Positions 8,276-16,499 of a stretch of 64,000 nucleotides of DNA are shown here, piece by piece (the stretch's first letter is position 1; every line of letters starts with the position of its first letter). The notes beneath the pieces are model-generated. The model saw nothing but the letters and a program-made list of their open reading frames with translations, was not told the origin of the DNA and searched no databases. Position numbers and translations under genes: made by a program. The DNA lies in contig CAYWSX010000002.1 of assembly GCA_964461115.1 (NCBI GenBank), positions 202,352 to 266,351 of the forward strand. Reading direction: 5' to 3'. Origin of the DNA: RGIG2134 sp964461115 (GTDB lineage Bacteria > Cyanobacteriota > Vampirovibrionia > Gastranaerophilales > Gastranaerophilaceae).

Positions 8276-8939
8276 CTTTGGTTACAATAGTAAGATCTTT
8301 ACCTTTTATAATTACGTCCTTTTTAAGCCCATTGACTGCAATATGCATACTCACAAACTGATTAATTTCATCAGATGTATTACAACCGAATTGTTTTGCT
8401 ATTTTAGTAAGGTTATCGCCCTTTTTAACAACATATGTTTCAACTTTATATCCTGCAGGTAAGGTGATTTTTTGACCGGCCTTAACAACCGCAGGGTTAG
8501 CTATGTCACTAAGATTAGCAAATTCCGGTGCCTTCATTTTGAACATCTTAGCCAATCCGTCAATGGTACCGCCTTGCGGCATACGTATCTGAGCAAGGTT
8601 TACGACATCAGCAATTACACCTTCCGCTTTCTGAACAATCGGAGCTGCAATGTTTTCCACAGCAGAAGATGCCTTCCAAGGCTGTTTAACCGCAGCAACT
8701 GTAGCAGCGCCACCTATAACTGTTGCCACAAAAGCCCTGAATAACCATTTTGATTTCTTACCATTTTTAGCGGCCTGTTTTGCTGCAATCTCGACAGTAT
8801 CAGCCGCAGGCTGTTTCAAATATTTCAAAGCACTCTCGCTGCTAATACTTCCAAGAGTACTTGCAGGCGGCTTCACCTCCATGGCAAACTGAGCAGGTAT
8901 TCTTTTATTATTTCCAAAGCCTAAAATTTCCATTGACAT
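8268..8939 (-). CDS. LysM-domain protein with one membrane helix
   Basis: The 223-residue product starts MSMEILGFGNNKRIPAQF, a short segment like that of other lineage proteins here. A hydrophobic helix at about residues 67-85 (WLFRAFVATVIGGAATVAAV) follows a KNGKKSK basic patch. Two LysM-like modules occupy about 115-162 (GGTIDGLAKMFKM...AGQKITLP) and 167-220 (VVKKGDNLTKIAKQFGC). LysM binds N-acetylglucosamine in peptidoglycan, so the protein probably tethers the membrane to the wall. GAAAGGG precedes the start. Confidence 0.85.
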   Translation of the reverse strand: MSMEILGFGNNKRIPAQFAMEVKPPASTLGSISSESALKYLKQPAADTVEIAAKQAAKNGKKSKWLFRAFVATVIGGAATVAAVKQPWKASSAVENIAAPIVQKAEGVIADVVNLAQIRMPQGGTIDGLAKMFKMKAPEFANLSDIANPAVVKAGQKITLPAGYKVETYVVKKGDNLTKIAKQFGCNTSDEINQFVSMHIAVNGLKKDVIIKGKDLTIVTKAK

Positions 8940-9118
8940 ATATTTACCCTTTCATACAACACAACTACACAAAACATATAAATTTAAAATATTGTCACCA
9001 TTAAGCAGAATATTACAGATAACAACATGTGAACTATACACTCTATCACTCCTAAAATCAAGCCTTTTGAGCAATTGTTAAGTTTTGTAAACTTTTTCGA
9101 AATATAATCACAAAGAGG

Positions 9119-9147
9119 TTGACTTTTATATCAAATAACGATATTAT
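9119..9147 (+). promoter_or_regulatory. Promoter of the 63-residue protein gene
   Basis: TTGACT (9119-9124), a 17-base spacer and TATTAT (9142-9147) make a strong sigma70-type promoter. The TTG at 9119 is therefore the -35 box and not a start codon. Confidence 0.75.
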
Positions 9148-9187
9148 AGTCATTCTTCCAAAAAATGGTAGTACAAGGAGACAGATC

Positions 9188-9379
9188 ATGAAACTAACAG
9201 CAATTACAACTTTCGGAAATTTTACAAACAAAACAGCTCCTGTTGTATCTAAAGCTGTCGAAAACAGCCCAAATTACAATGTCATGATTGACGGTCAGCA
9301 ATACTCCATTCAATCAGGAGGAGCTTTTGCAGGAGCTGCAAACAACGAAACAAAAAACAATTTTGTAGCTATTGCATAG
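9188..9379 (+). CDS. Small protein of unknown function, 63 residues
   Basis: The ATG at 9188 has AAGGAG eight bases upstream and lies about 34 bases after a predicted transcription start. The product begins MKLTAITTFGNFTNKTAPVV and ends in a Gly/Ala/Asn-rich segment. It has no signal peptide, membrane helix or recognisable domain. The TTFGNF motif near the N-terminus matches the F-x-G pattern of several other unknown proteins here. Its own promoter and terminator make it monocistronic. Confidence 0.75.
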   Translation: MKLTAITTFGNFTNKTAPVVSKAVENSPNYNVMIDGQQYSIQSGGAFAGAANNETKNNFVAIA

Positions 9380-9411
9380 TTTGTACAAATTCCACACTGT
9401 AAGCATGCCCG

Positions 9412-9433
9412 AATAAGGCGGCTTATTTTTTTT
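9412..9433 (+). terminator. Terminator of the 63-residue protein gene
   Basis: AATAAG (9412-9417) pairs with CTTATT (9422-9427) across GCGG and runs into a tract of T residues. The stem is short but the T tract is long. Confidence 0.6.
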
Positions 9434-9461
9434 GTGCCGATTTTAATTTTGCGGCATAAAA

Positions 9462-9489
9462 TTGACTTAACGTGATTATAAACTATAAT
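9462..9489 (+). promoter_or_regulatory. Promoter for a leaderless GT9 transcript
   Basis: TTGACT (9462-9467), 16 bases, then a perfect TATAAT (9484-9489). Exactly six bases separate the -10 box from the ATG at 9496, so the predicted first transcribed base is the A of that ATG. Confidence 0.75.
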
Positions 9490-9495
9490 TTTACT

Positions 9496-10512
9496 ATGTT
9501 TGGAGAAAAAGATAAAAACAGATTAAAAATACTGATTATCAGGCTCGGCGCAATAGGTGATGTTGTCCATACGACAAACACTTACAGGACAATCAAACAA
9601 AAGTATCCTCAATCAGAGATTCATTATTTAACAACAAAAACCCAAAGCTGTTTTCTTGAAAACGACCCTGATATAGAGAAGGTTTGGGTTGTATCAAAGG
9701 ATGATTTAAAGTTTCCGCAAATCTTATGTATTTCCGGAATTTTAAAAATGGGGAAATTTGATGTTGCTATAAATTTGCAGCCTAATTTGAAAACAAGATT
9801 GCTTGTAATGCTTGCAGGGATTAAAAAACAGCTTATCTACAAAAAAACATTTAAAATGCATGCTGTAGAAAATTTTTTCCAAACTGCACAGAAGTATTTT
9901 AAAGATTTAAAACTCGCAGACGAAATGACAATATACCTCTCAGAAGATGCCAAAATCTACGCAAATTCACAACTGAAAAATCTGCCTCGTCCGATAATTG
10001 CACTCAATGCCGGCGGTATAAAATCTCCTCGACAAGGAAGAACCTATCCGGTTAAAAAGTGGCTTGAATTAGGTGAAAAACTTAATGAAAAGTATGGCGG
10101 AAGTGTAATTTTAACAGGCGCTTCCGAGGACAAAGAAGCACTCGCACCGTTATCATCAATTCCTTCTTCCGTATCATACATAGGTTCAACCACAATAGAA
10201 CAGAACGCGGCACTGCTTGAGCAATGCGACCTCGTTATTTCGGGAGATTCAGGACCTCTTCATATAGCGTCCGCATTAAAAACTAAATCAATCGGACTGT
10301 ACGGATCTATGCCGATTTCCAGAACAGGAACTTACGGTAAACAGCATATCTCAATAAAATCAGACATGAGCTGTGTACCTTGCAATCGAAGAAAATGCAA
10401 ATTCTTAAAAGGAACAAAGAACATCTACACGCCTTGCATGAGTGCAATTGAAATTGATGAAATAATAAAAAATTGCCATTTGGAAAGCCGAAATTCAAAG
10501 GTTACACAGTAA
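9496..10512 (+). CDS. Glycosyltransferase family 9 (heptosyltransferase-like)
   Basis: This 338-residue protein shows the GT9 fold: LKILIIRLGAIGDVVHTTNT at the N-terminus, and the C-terminal donor site SGDSGPLHIASALKTKSIGLYG. GT9 enzymes add ADP-heptose or a related sugar to the lipopolysaccharide core at the inner membrane. A Cys cluster near the end (CVPCNRRKCKFLKG) resembles that in other heptosyltransferases. I start at ATG 9496; the GTG at 9472 lies upstream of the predicted transcription start. It stands at the edge of a glycan cluster and faces a convergent GT8 gene. Confidence 0.88.
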   Translation: MFGEKDKNRLKILIIRLGAIGDVVHTTNTYRTIKQKYPQSEIHYLTTKTQSCFLENDPDIEKVWVVSKDDLKFPQILCISGILKMGKFDVAINLQPNLKTRLLVMLAGIKKQLIYKKTFKMHAVENFFQTAQKYFKDLKLADEMTIYLSEDAKIYANSQLKNLPRPIIALNAGGIKSPRQGRTYPVKKWLELGEKLNEKYGGSVILTGASEDKEALAPLSSIPSSVSYIGSTTIEQNAALLEQCDLVISGDSGPLHIASALKTKSIGLYGSMPISRTGTYGKQHISIKSDMSCVPCNRRKCKFLKGTKNIYTPCMSAIEIDEIIKNCHLESRNSKVTQ

Positions 10513-10514
10513 TA

Positions 10515-11438
10515 CTATATTCGCCCTTTTATCATTAACACTCTGTAGCGCATTCTACCGTTATCATTATATATACAAATAATCCCCGAGACTAAATTTA
10601 TAAGCCACTGCAAATATTTGGTCTTAAATGTTGCAAATTCTGTCTTGTTTAAATATTTGTAGTACTCATTTTTGTATGTGTAATGACCGGAATATAGCCA
10701 GGGCTTGCAACGTCCTGCAAAATGAAGAATAGCTGTATCAACTTTCTTAACATTACTCCTGCAATCAATAGAGTCAGGTACTTTTGATTTATGGCTATTC
10801 CACTTAGTTTGCAGCGGAAGTATTTTATCACCGCAAACAATATTTATAACGTCTTGGTCGGGCATTAAAAGTTCAGAAGCACGTTTTTCAATACAATCAA
10901 AAAACTTTGCTTCATAATTTTGTTCTCTAAGAAGTTTACAATTTATCAACAAAACTCCTGAGTAATAATAAGTCTTATTGTCTTCTATTTTTAGTCTTTG
11001 CAGCCAATCATCGCTAAGATAATCCTTTACCGCACCGTATGGATGATCAGCAACATCCATATTGTAAAGTTCTGCTATATCACCCTTTACGGAAACATCC
11101 GAATCAAGATAAATAATTTTATCTACATGAGGCAGAATAGAAGCTGTAAGTAATCGATAATATATAGCCTGGGTAAAATAAAAACCCTTGGGCAGCGGTG
11201 CTTTCTCAAATATTTCATTATTTATACATACGAAACTGATATTACAAGGCCTTATTTTTGACAAATTCAATATTTTGTTTTTATTTTCTATCGAAATACC
11301 GCCATCAAAAATATAAATATTTATATTTTCACTTTCAGTATTACTTAGCATTGATGAAACGGTCATCGCAAGGTGCGGCGCATAACCATTATCTGCAGCC
11401 AAACATACATTAACAGTATCTTTATTTTGTGAATCCAT
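10515..11438 (-). CDS. Glycosyltransferase family 8
   Basis: The 307-residue protein has the GT8 layout: VCLAADNGYAPHLAMTVSSML at the start, IYLDSDVSVKGDI with the metal-binding DSD, PDQDVINIVC, and a late HFAGRCKPW. GT8 enzymes are retaining galactosyl- or glucosyltransferases of lipopolysaccharide cores (RfaJ type). It is the last gene of the five-gene minus-strand operon led by gmhA; its first 17 bases lie inside the 3' end of the upstream GT2 gene, so translation is probably coupled. Confidence 0.9.
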   Translation of the reverse strand: MDSQNKDTVNVCLAADNGYAPHLAMTVSSMLSNTESENINIYIFDGGISIENKNKILNLSKIRPCNISFVCINNEIFEKAPLPKGFYFTQAIYYRLLTASILPHVDKIIYLDSDVSVKGDIAELYNMDVADHPYGAVKDYLSDDWLQRLKIEDNKTYYYSGVLLINCKLLREQNYEAKFFDCIEKRASELLMPDQDVINIVCGDKILPLQTKWNSHKSKVPDSIDCRSNVKKVDTAILHFAGRCKPWLYSGHYTYKNEYYKYLNKTEFATFKTKYLQWLINLVSGIICIYNDNGRMRYRVLMIKGRI

Positions 11439-12399
11439 TTATTAAACCAATCTTTTTAATTGCTCTGTATATACGCCCTGGATATTTAAACAAATCTTTT
11501 ATAGTCGTTTTTTGTGTCTCAGTAAGCCAAATATATTGTTCCGAAAGAATATTTTCAAACAATTCTTTTGGATATACGCCAAGCTTATTATTTTGGCTGA
11601 TTAATTTATCAAACCAACATTTTAAATGACTTTTATAGAAGTTGCAAGCATAAAAATCATAAGACGCGGCTATAGAGTGCAGTAAAAGTTCTCTCTTAGA
11701 GGGCATTATACCTAAATCCGAAAGCTGAGCCTGCCAAATTTTGTAATCTGCAGGGCATATTCTGCTTTTCTTTGAGACTTGTGCATTATGCTTTCTGTAA
11801 TTTAGTAAAACTTTTTCGATGTTCTCAATTTTTAACACCTTAGAAGCTCTAACCCATAAATCATAGTCTTCTCCGCCCTGCTTAAGGTCCGGATTGTAAT
11901 ATAAATTGTTATTAACAAAATCAGACTTTCTAAACATAACAGAAGGATGCACCAGCATACATCTTAAGAGCAGCATTATCTTGATATTTTCACTGCCCTT
12001 TGCAAAATAACTATAGTCGACTCTTTCTACAGGAAAAGTTTTCACCAAAGAACCGACTATTGAAATATCCGTGTTTGCCTCCAAAAACTCTACTTGAGTT
12101 TGAAATCGTTCCGGACAAGCGATGTCATCAGCATCCATCCTTGCTATATATTTTCCAGCAGCAAGCTTTATTCCTTCATTTAACGCACAGGAAAGACCTA
12201 TATGAGAGTTTCTTACAATCTTTATACGCTCATCATCAAAACTTTCGGCTATTTTGACAGTATTATCCGTTGAACCATCATCAAGTAAAATAAGTTCAAA
12301 ATCCTTAAAAGTTTGGCTTAAAATACTTTCTATAGCTTCTTTTAAATATGCTTCTGCATTATATGCGGGTAGTAACACAGAAACTGCCGGGTTGCTCAT
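11422..12399 (-). CDS. Glycosyltransferase family 2
   Basis: A 325-residue GT-A enzyme. Visible motifs are SVLLPAYNAEAYLKEAIESI, LLDDGSTDNT and YIARMDADDIACP with the metal-binding DAD, then GGEDYDLW in the acceptor region. There is no membrane segment, so it acts at the cytoplasmic face. AGGTGA lies upstream of the ATG. It sits between the GT32 and GT8 genes in the gmhA operon; together they probably build one lipid-linked or core oligosaccharide. Confidence 0.92.
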   Translation of the reverse strand: MSNPAVSVLLPAYNAEAYLKEAIESILSQTFKDFELILLDDGSTDNTVKIAESFDDERIKIVRNSHIGLSCALNEGIKLAAGKYIARMDADDIACPERFQTQVEFLEANTDISIVGSLVKTFPVERVDYSYFAKGSENIKIMLLLRCMLVHPSVMFRKSDFVNNNLYYNPDLKQGGEDYDLWVRASKVLKIENIEKVLLNYRKHNAQVSKKSRICPADYKIWQAQLSDLGIMPSKRELLLHSIAASYDFYACNFYKSHLKCWFDKLISQNNKLGVYPKELFENILSEQYIWLTETQKTTIKDLFKYPGRIYRAIKKIGLINGFTK

Positions 12400-12407
12400 A
12401 CTATCAC

Positions 12408-13241
12408 CTAAATCGAATCCCTCATTATAGAAAATCTTATTCCAAATAGTCTAATCCAGCAAGCATTTTTTTTAGGATTAAACTTAAATGCGAATAAAAA
12501 CTTCAATATGTACCTCAAATTGCAATATTTACGCTTGAATTTATCCATAGGACATTTATTTTTCAAAAATTTCAATTCTGGCTTATCAACCCAGCTTCCC
12601 CTGAACCAATGAATAGCAGTTGTCTCAGGCTCAACACAAGACGGAAGATACTGTTCATCCTGTCGGTACGGAATAAAATATTTTTCAGGATAAAATGTGA
12701 TATTTCCGTCCTCAGTTGAAAATATTTGTTGCTCTGATTTTTGCGGATATCCGGTTATCCCATATGCGTCATTTAACAATTTTGCAAACACGTCAGGTAA
12801 AATATACTCATAAGCCCGCCAAACACCGGTCTCATAAAAATCAACCAGCGCCTTTAAGAACGGATGTCCCTTCTCCGCGCCCATAATAGCAGGTTCTACA
12901 AGTTTTTCGTTTTGAATTGCAAGAAACATTTTGTTCTCAAGCATTTCGTCTGTAAATTCCTTCAACAAAGAAACATCCGTATCGAGATAAACACCGCCAT
13001 TCTCATAAAGCACGTGAACTCTTATGTAATCAGCGATAAACGCGAAAAGTTTTTTATCTGTAACTTCTCTGAAGAATTTATTTTTCTTCCGATGTTCCTC
13101 GAAATCAAAGGTATCCAAATTCCATTCAATAATTTCCCACTCGTCAGACAAAACTTGCGTCCAAGTTGGAAGACATGCCGCAGCTAGTCCTTTCTTTTTA
13201 TCTCTCCCCGGCCAAATATAGTGAATTTTTTTAGGTATCAT
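12408..13241 (-). CDS. Glycosyltransferase family 32 (capsule/LPS type)
   Basis: The 277-residue protein starts IPKKIHYIWPG, the hallmark of GT32 (Och1/capsular sugar transferase). AFIADYIRVHVLYENGGVYLDTDVSLLK carries the DTD metal-binding motif, and AIHWFRGSW is the C-terminal donor-site block. These enzymes transfer galactose, mannose or fucose to surface polysaccharides. AAGGAG precedes the ATG. It is the third gene of the operon. Confidence 0.9.
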   Translation of the reverse strand: MIPKKIHYIWPGRDKKKGLAAACLPTWTQVLSDEWEIIEWNLDTFDFEEHRKKNKFFREVTDKKLFAFIADYIRVHVLYENGGVYLDTDVSLLKEFTDEMLENKMFLAIQNEKLVEPAIMGAEKGHPFLKALVDFYETGVWRAYEYILPDVFAKLLNDAYGITGYPQKSEQQIFSTEDGNITFYPEKYFIPYRQDEQYLPSCVEPETTAIHWFRGSWVDKPELKFLKNKCPMDKFKRKYCNLRYILKFLFAFKFNPKKNACWIRLFGIRFSIMRDSI

Positions 13242-13257
13242 CTAAACCTTGCTCCTT

Positions 13258-14235
13258 TTATTTATATTTTAATAATTTCTTTTTAACTCTGTCAAATTCT
13301 TTTTTCAATTTATAAATTATCATAAAACGCGGATGTTCATAAACGAAAAGCTTCAAATGAAATATAAAACGCGTCGCCGCTGAAATTTTCATTTCAGAAA
13401 CAAGTTTTTTCACAATTTTTGCAGTTTCTTTTCTCGAATCTTTAGGCAGAGTAAATATTGAATACTCGATTATGTAGTCTCTGAACATTTGGTCTAAAAC
13501 CTTCAAATTATACTTGTATTTTTTACGTTCTGAAAATTTTTCCGTAAAATCAAACATATTTTTAAAGCAGTGGTAAACAGAAACTCTTTTATCCGAGTCA
13601 AAGGTGTTATTATCCGAATGTATGACCCAACAGTAAAAATCTTTGTTTACAAAAGATGTTTTCTCCGCCACAAGTGAGTATCTGTAGGTAAAATCCAAAT
13701 CTTCCCCAATTTGCATATTTTTGAGAAAGCGCAGATTATACTTATCTATAATTTCTTTTTTGTAAACGCAAGTCCAAAGGTTTGCAATAATTTTCGAGTC
13801 TCTATAGTAACCTTTTTCAAAAACAGGCTCACTTTTGCCGCCCAAAAGCGGCTTTGTGCCTTCTTCGGTTTCAACAAGAGCATTACAAAAAGCAGCGTCG
13901 GAGTTTTCTGCTTCCATTTTTGAAATCAAAGCAGAATACATTTCACTTTCAGCACAATCATCCTGATCAAAAAAAGCTATGTAGTCACCCCGAGCCTTGT
14001 CCAACCCGAAATTTCTAGCTGAAGCCACCCCGCCGTTTTCCTTTTCATATATGATAATACGCGGGTCATTTTGAGCATGTTTTTCAATTATATTTGCTGA
14101 ATTATCAGTAGAACCATCAATTATGCACAATAGTTCAAAATTTTCATAGGTCTGAGAAAGAACATTCATAAGAGTTTTTTCGATAAACTTTTCACCCATA
14201 TAGACAGGCATTATTATTGAAAGCTTTTTACTCAT
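13258..14235 (-). CDS. Glycosyltransferase family 2
   Basis: A second GT2 of 325 residues: LSIIMPVYMGEKFIEKTLMNV, IIDGSTDNS, ARGDYIAFFDQDDCAESE (DQD metal site) and IGEDLDFTYRYS. The C-terminus is rich in Lys/Tyr and may lie along the membrane. It differs clearly from the other GT2 in the operon, so the two probably form different linkages. It follows gmhA by 15 bases. Confidence 0.92.
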   Translation of the reverse strand: MSKKLSIIMPVYMGEKFIEKTLMNVLSQTYENFELLCIIDGSTDNSANIIEKHAQNDPRIIIYEKENGGVASARNFGLDKARGDYIAFFDQDDCAESEMYSALISKMEAENSDAAFCNALVETEEGTKPLLGGKSEPVFEKGYYRDSKIIANLWTCVYKKEIIDKYNLRFLKNMQIGEDLDFTYRYSLVAEKTSFVNKDFYCWVIHSDNNTFDSDKRVSVYHCFKNMFDFTEKFSERKKYKYNLKVLDQMFRDYIIEYSIFTLPKDSRKETAKIVKKLVSEMKISAATRFIFHLKLFVYEHPRFMIIYKLKKEFDRVKKKLLKYK

Positions 14236-14250
14236 CCGTATTTTTTAATC

Positions 14251-14811
14251 CTATTTTTGAGTTTTTTGTATCATTCGCATTACCACATGCACAAAAGCCA
14301 TATGAATATCTTCGGTTATCTGCAAATCATCGCAATTTGTTGTAAAACAATATGAAGCAGAATCTCCGAGCGCACCTCCGCTGCCGCCTGAAACCCCTAC
14401 AGTCACAGCACCTGATTCATTTGCATATGCAATGGCTTTTATCAGGTTTTTCGAGTTTCCGCTGCTGGAAAATGCCATAACCACATCATCTTTGTTCAAG
14501 AAATTTTTGAGCTGCTCCACAAAAACGTCTTCGTAACTTACATCATTAGAATAAGCCATTACCGTTGCGACATTATCGTTAAGGCAAATAACCTTAAACC
14601 GTTTCTCATAGCCGAAACTTGCACTTTTGCCGATATCACAAACGAAATGCGAGGCAGTTAAAGCCGACCCCCCATTGCCCATTACATATATGCTTTTGCC
14701 CGTATCTCTTGCATTAATAAGAATACCTGCAATTTCTACTATTTTTTCAGTTGAAAGATTCTGAACGGCAGAAGACAAATTGCTCAAATAACTCTCTAAT
14801 ATCTCTTTCAT
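14251..14811 (-). CDS. gmhA: Sedoheptulose-7-phosphate isomerase (SIS domain)
   Basis: The protein of about 186 residues has the GmhA pattern: VMGNGGSALTASHFVCDIGK, SSSGNSKNLIKAI (sugar-phosphate loop) and DLQITEDIHMAFVHVV with the zinc-binding Glu/His. GmhA converts sedoheptulose 7-phosphate to D-glycero-D-manno-heptose 7-phosphate, the first step to ADP-heptose, which suits the two GT9 genes nearby. HldE and GmhB are not in the window. I start at ATG 14811; an upstream TTG at 14820 has no better ribosome site. It leads the five-gene glycosyltransferase operon. Confidence 0.9.
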   Translation of the reverse strand: MKEILESYLSNLSSAVQNLSTEKIVEIAGILINARDTGKSIYVMGNGGSALTASHFVCDIGKSASFGYEKRFKVICLNDNVATVMAYSNDVSYEDVFVEQLKNFLNKDDVVMAFSSSGNSKNLIKAIAYANESGAVTVGVSGGSGGALGDSASYCFTTNCDDLQITEDIHMAFVHVVMRMIQKTQK

Positions 14812-14842
14812 CAAGCCCAATATCCCATAAATTTATTATTTA

Positions 14843-14871
14843 ATTATATATTACAAAAATCTTTTTTGCAA
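14843..14871 (-). promoter_or_regulatory. Promoter of the gmhA-glycosyltransferase operon
   Basis: On the minus strand TTGCAA (14871-14866), 17 bases and a perfect TATAAT (14848-14843). Transcription would start near 14836, leaving a leader of about 25 bases. Confidence 0.7.
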
Positions 14872-14879
14872 TTAGGCAA

Positions 14880-14926
14880 GAAAAAGGCAAAAAGATGAAT
14901 TTAAATCATCCTTTTACCTTTTTTTG
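14880..14926 (-). terminator. Terminator after the tail-fibre-like genes
   Basis: A long imperfect hairpin: GATGA/TCATC at the core, extended by AAAAAGG on one side and CCTTTTT on the other. T tracts lie on both sides, so it may work in either direction; it ends the minus-strand genes from 16336 down. Confidence 0.7.
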
Positions 14927-14945
14927 CGGGGGGCTTCAACAAAAA

Positions 14946-15311
14946 TTATTGCTCTAATTCTTTCAGCTCAGCACGAATTTCAACAGCTTTGGTATTGTAA
15001 TACTCCAGCCAAGTACCGTCAAAATCAACATCTTCCTGGACGGCATCAGGTTCACAAATTGCTCTTACTCTTTTTTTGTCGAGTTCGGAAAGCTGAACCT
15101 TCAAATCCTCTATTCTCTGAAATTTCAACTCTTGCGCCTTCGCCTCTTTGTACTCATCTGTGTCTGAAATATCAATTATTGTGCCATTTTGATATTTGTA
15201 TTTGTCAGGATTAGCCTGATATTCAGAATAATCGAATTCTATATATGATGAGCCGTCAAAAGCCCAATCAGCCCAATCCGTGATAATATTATCTCTAACC
15301 TTTATAAACAT
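14946..15311 (-). CDS. Phage-tail-associated-like protein
   Basis: The 121-residue product begins MFIKVRDNIITDWADWAFDG and ends in a helical block (IEDLKVQLSELDKKRVRAIC...WLEYYNTKAVEIRAELKEL). Short proteins with this late SELDxKRxRA helix are often encoded just after phage tail-fibre genes, as assembly proteins or distal parts; I recall the pattern but cannot confirm it. Its ATG overlaps the stop codon of the upstream fibre-like gene by one base, so the two are coupled. Confidence 0.65.
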   Translation of the reverse strand: MFIKVRDNIITDWADWAFDGSSYIEFDYSEYQANPDKYKYQNGTIIDISDTDEYKEAKAQELKFQRIEDLKVQLSELDKKRVRAICEPDAVQEDVDFDGTWLEYYNTKAVEIRAELKELEQ

Positions 15312-16336
15312 TAAATTACTCCTTTCGCCGGGTAGAATGTTACTGTTCGCGGTGCTCTTCCGCTACCGCCTGTAAGCCTGTAACGGTCACCCTTTGCAAG
15401 CGGGTAAAATCCGTTATAATTCATGTGATTTTCGTTGTTAAACCAATCATTCACAAAAAGAACTACCTTATTATTCTCATCATACACATAGAGCGAAATA
15501 GTATTTGTAGATGTTGCAACAATATAATAAAGATAACCGTCTCTATCCGCAGTGTACGTAACATCCATAGACTGGCTCACACCTTTAGTGTAATCGGGCA
15601 TGCCTAAATTGGTAATTCTTTTTGCAAGTTCAGTCTGTGACTTAACAGATTCTAAATTTACAAAATAGCCGTTTTGGTTGTAAGGAATTGTTTCTACTGA
15701 CTCTATGCTGTCTGATGTGATTTTAACTTTACCTGCCGGAATGTCAGTAAATGTTTCCCAAGCTGAATTAACATATTTTTTTGCAATCAGCGGCTCTAAA
15801 GACGTATCCAGCCATATATCATCGGCAATAGGAGAAATAGGCGGTATTTGCTGAATATATATGACATTTTTACAAACATATGCGTCGCCTTCTTCAGGAA
15901 TAAATATGTTGTATGTGCCGTCTGTTTTATCAATCATACTTATTGTGTTCAGTGAAGTCTTTGTAATTAATTGTCCGTCAATTGCGACAAGAACAAGGTC
16001 ATCATACTCACCACCGACTTTTGCGGTGACAGTTTTGTCGCTGATTCCGAACAAATCCGCTTTTCCATTAGTTGTATTACCTGATTTAAGACAGTAAACG
16101 CAGCCCTTTGTGCTTATCAAATTGGCAATCTCTTCTTTTGTGGATTCAAGCTGTCCTTTTGATATTGCCTGCGTCTCCTCTTGAGCATCCGCAACGCAAA
16201 ACGTCTTTAGCGGGTCGCCTATGTCTTCTGCTTTTTTATCTATTGCATCTTTTACTGCAATAAAATTTTCATTAACCTCACTCGCCTTGGCTTTTGTACC
16301 GGCGACAAATGTATGAGGAATAGTTGTGTTTCCCAT
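15311..16336 (-). CDS. Phage tail-fibre-like protein
   Basis: The 341-residue product starts MGNTTIPHTFVAGTKAKASE-VNENF, an N-terminal segment typical of phage tail or base-plate fibre proteins. A short helical region follows, then beta-rich Gly/Asn/Thr stretches (TVTAKVGGEYDDLVLVAIDG) and a C-terminal domain (YTADRDGYLYYIVATSTNTI...KGDRYRLTGGSGRAP) that resembles a trimeric receptor-binding tip. No other structural phage genes are nearby. It could be a prophage remnant or a domesticated surface adhesin placed inside a glycan cluster. Confidence 0.7.
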   Translation of the reverse strand: MGNTTIPHTFVAGTKAKASEVNENFIAVKDAIDKKAEDIGDPLKTFCVADAQEETQAISKGQLESTKEEIANLISTKGCVYCLKSGNTTNGKADLFGISDKTVTAKVGGEYDDLVLVAIDGQLITKTSLNTISMIDKTDGTYNIFIPEEGDAYVCKNVIYIQQIPPISPIADDIWLDTSLEPLIAKKYVNSAWETFTDIPAGKVKITSDSIESVETIPYNQNGYFVNLESVKSQTELAKRITNLGMPDYTKGVSQSMDVTYTADRDGYLYYIVATSTNTISLYVYDENNKVVLFVNDWFNNENHMNYNGFYPLAKGDRYRLTGGSGRAPRTVTFYPAKGVI

Positions 16337-16499
16337 TTATTTTTTCCTTTCGTGTTGTCTCTCTGTAAGCTTACAAATAGAGTATGCGTGAAAAAATCAG
16401 ACATACTTGCACGCAGGTTAATTTCAATCCATAAAACTAAAGCCTAAAAAATCGCCCTGAAGGCAAAATTTTTGAATTGTAAATAAAAAACACTGTTAT

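Noticed and set aside
16440..16480. Possible terminator after the Rep-like gene
   Set aside because: A short GCC/GGC pairing with flanking A and T tracts is present but the stem is too weak and interrupted to claim.
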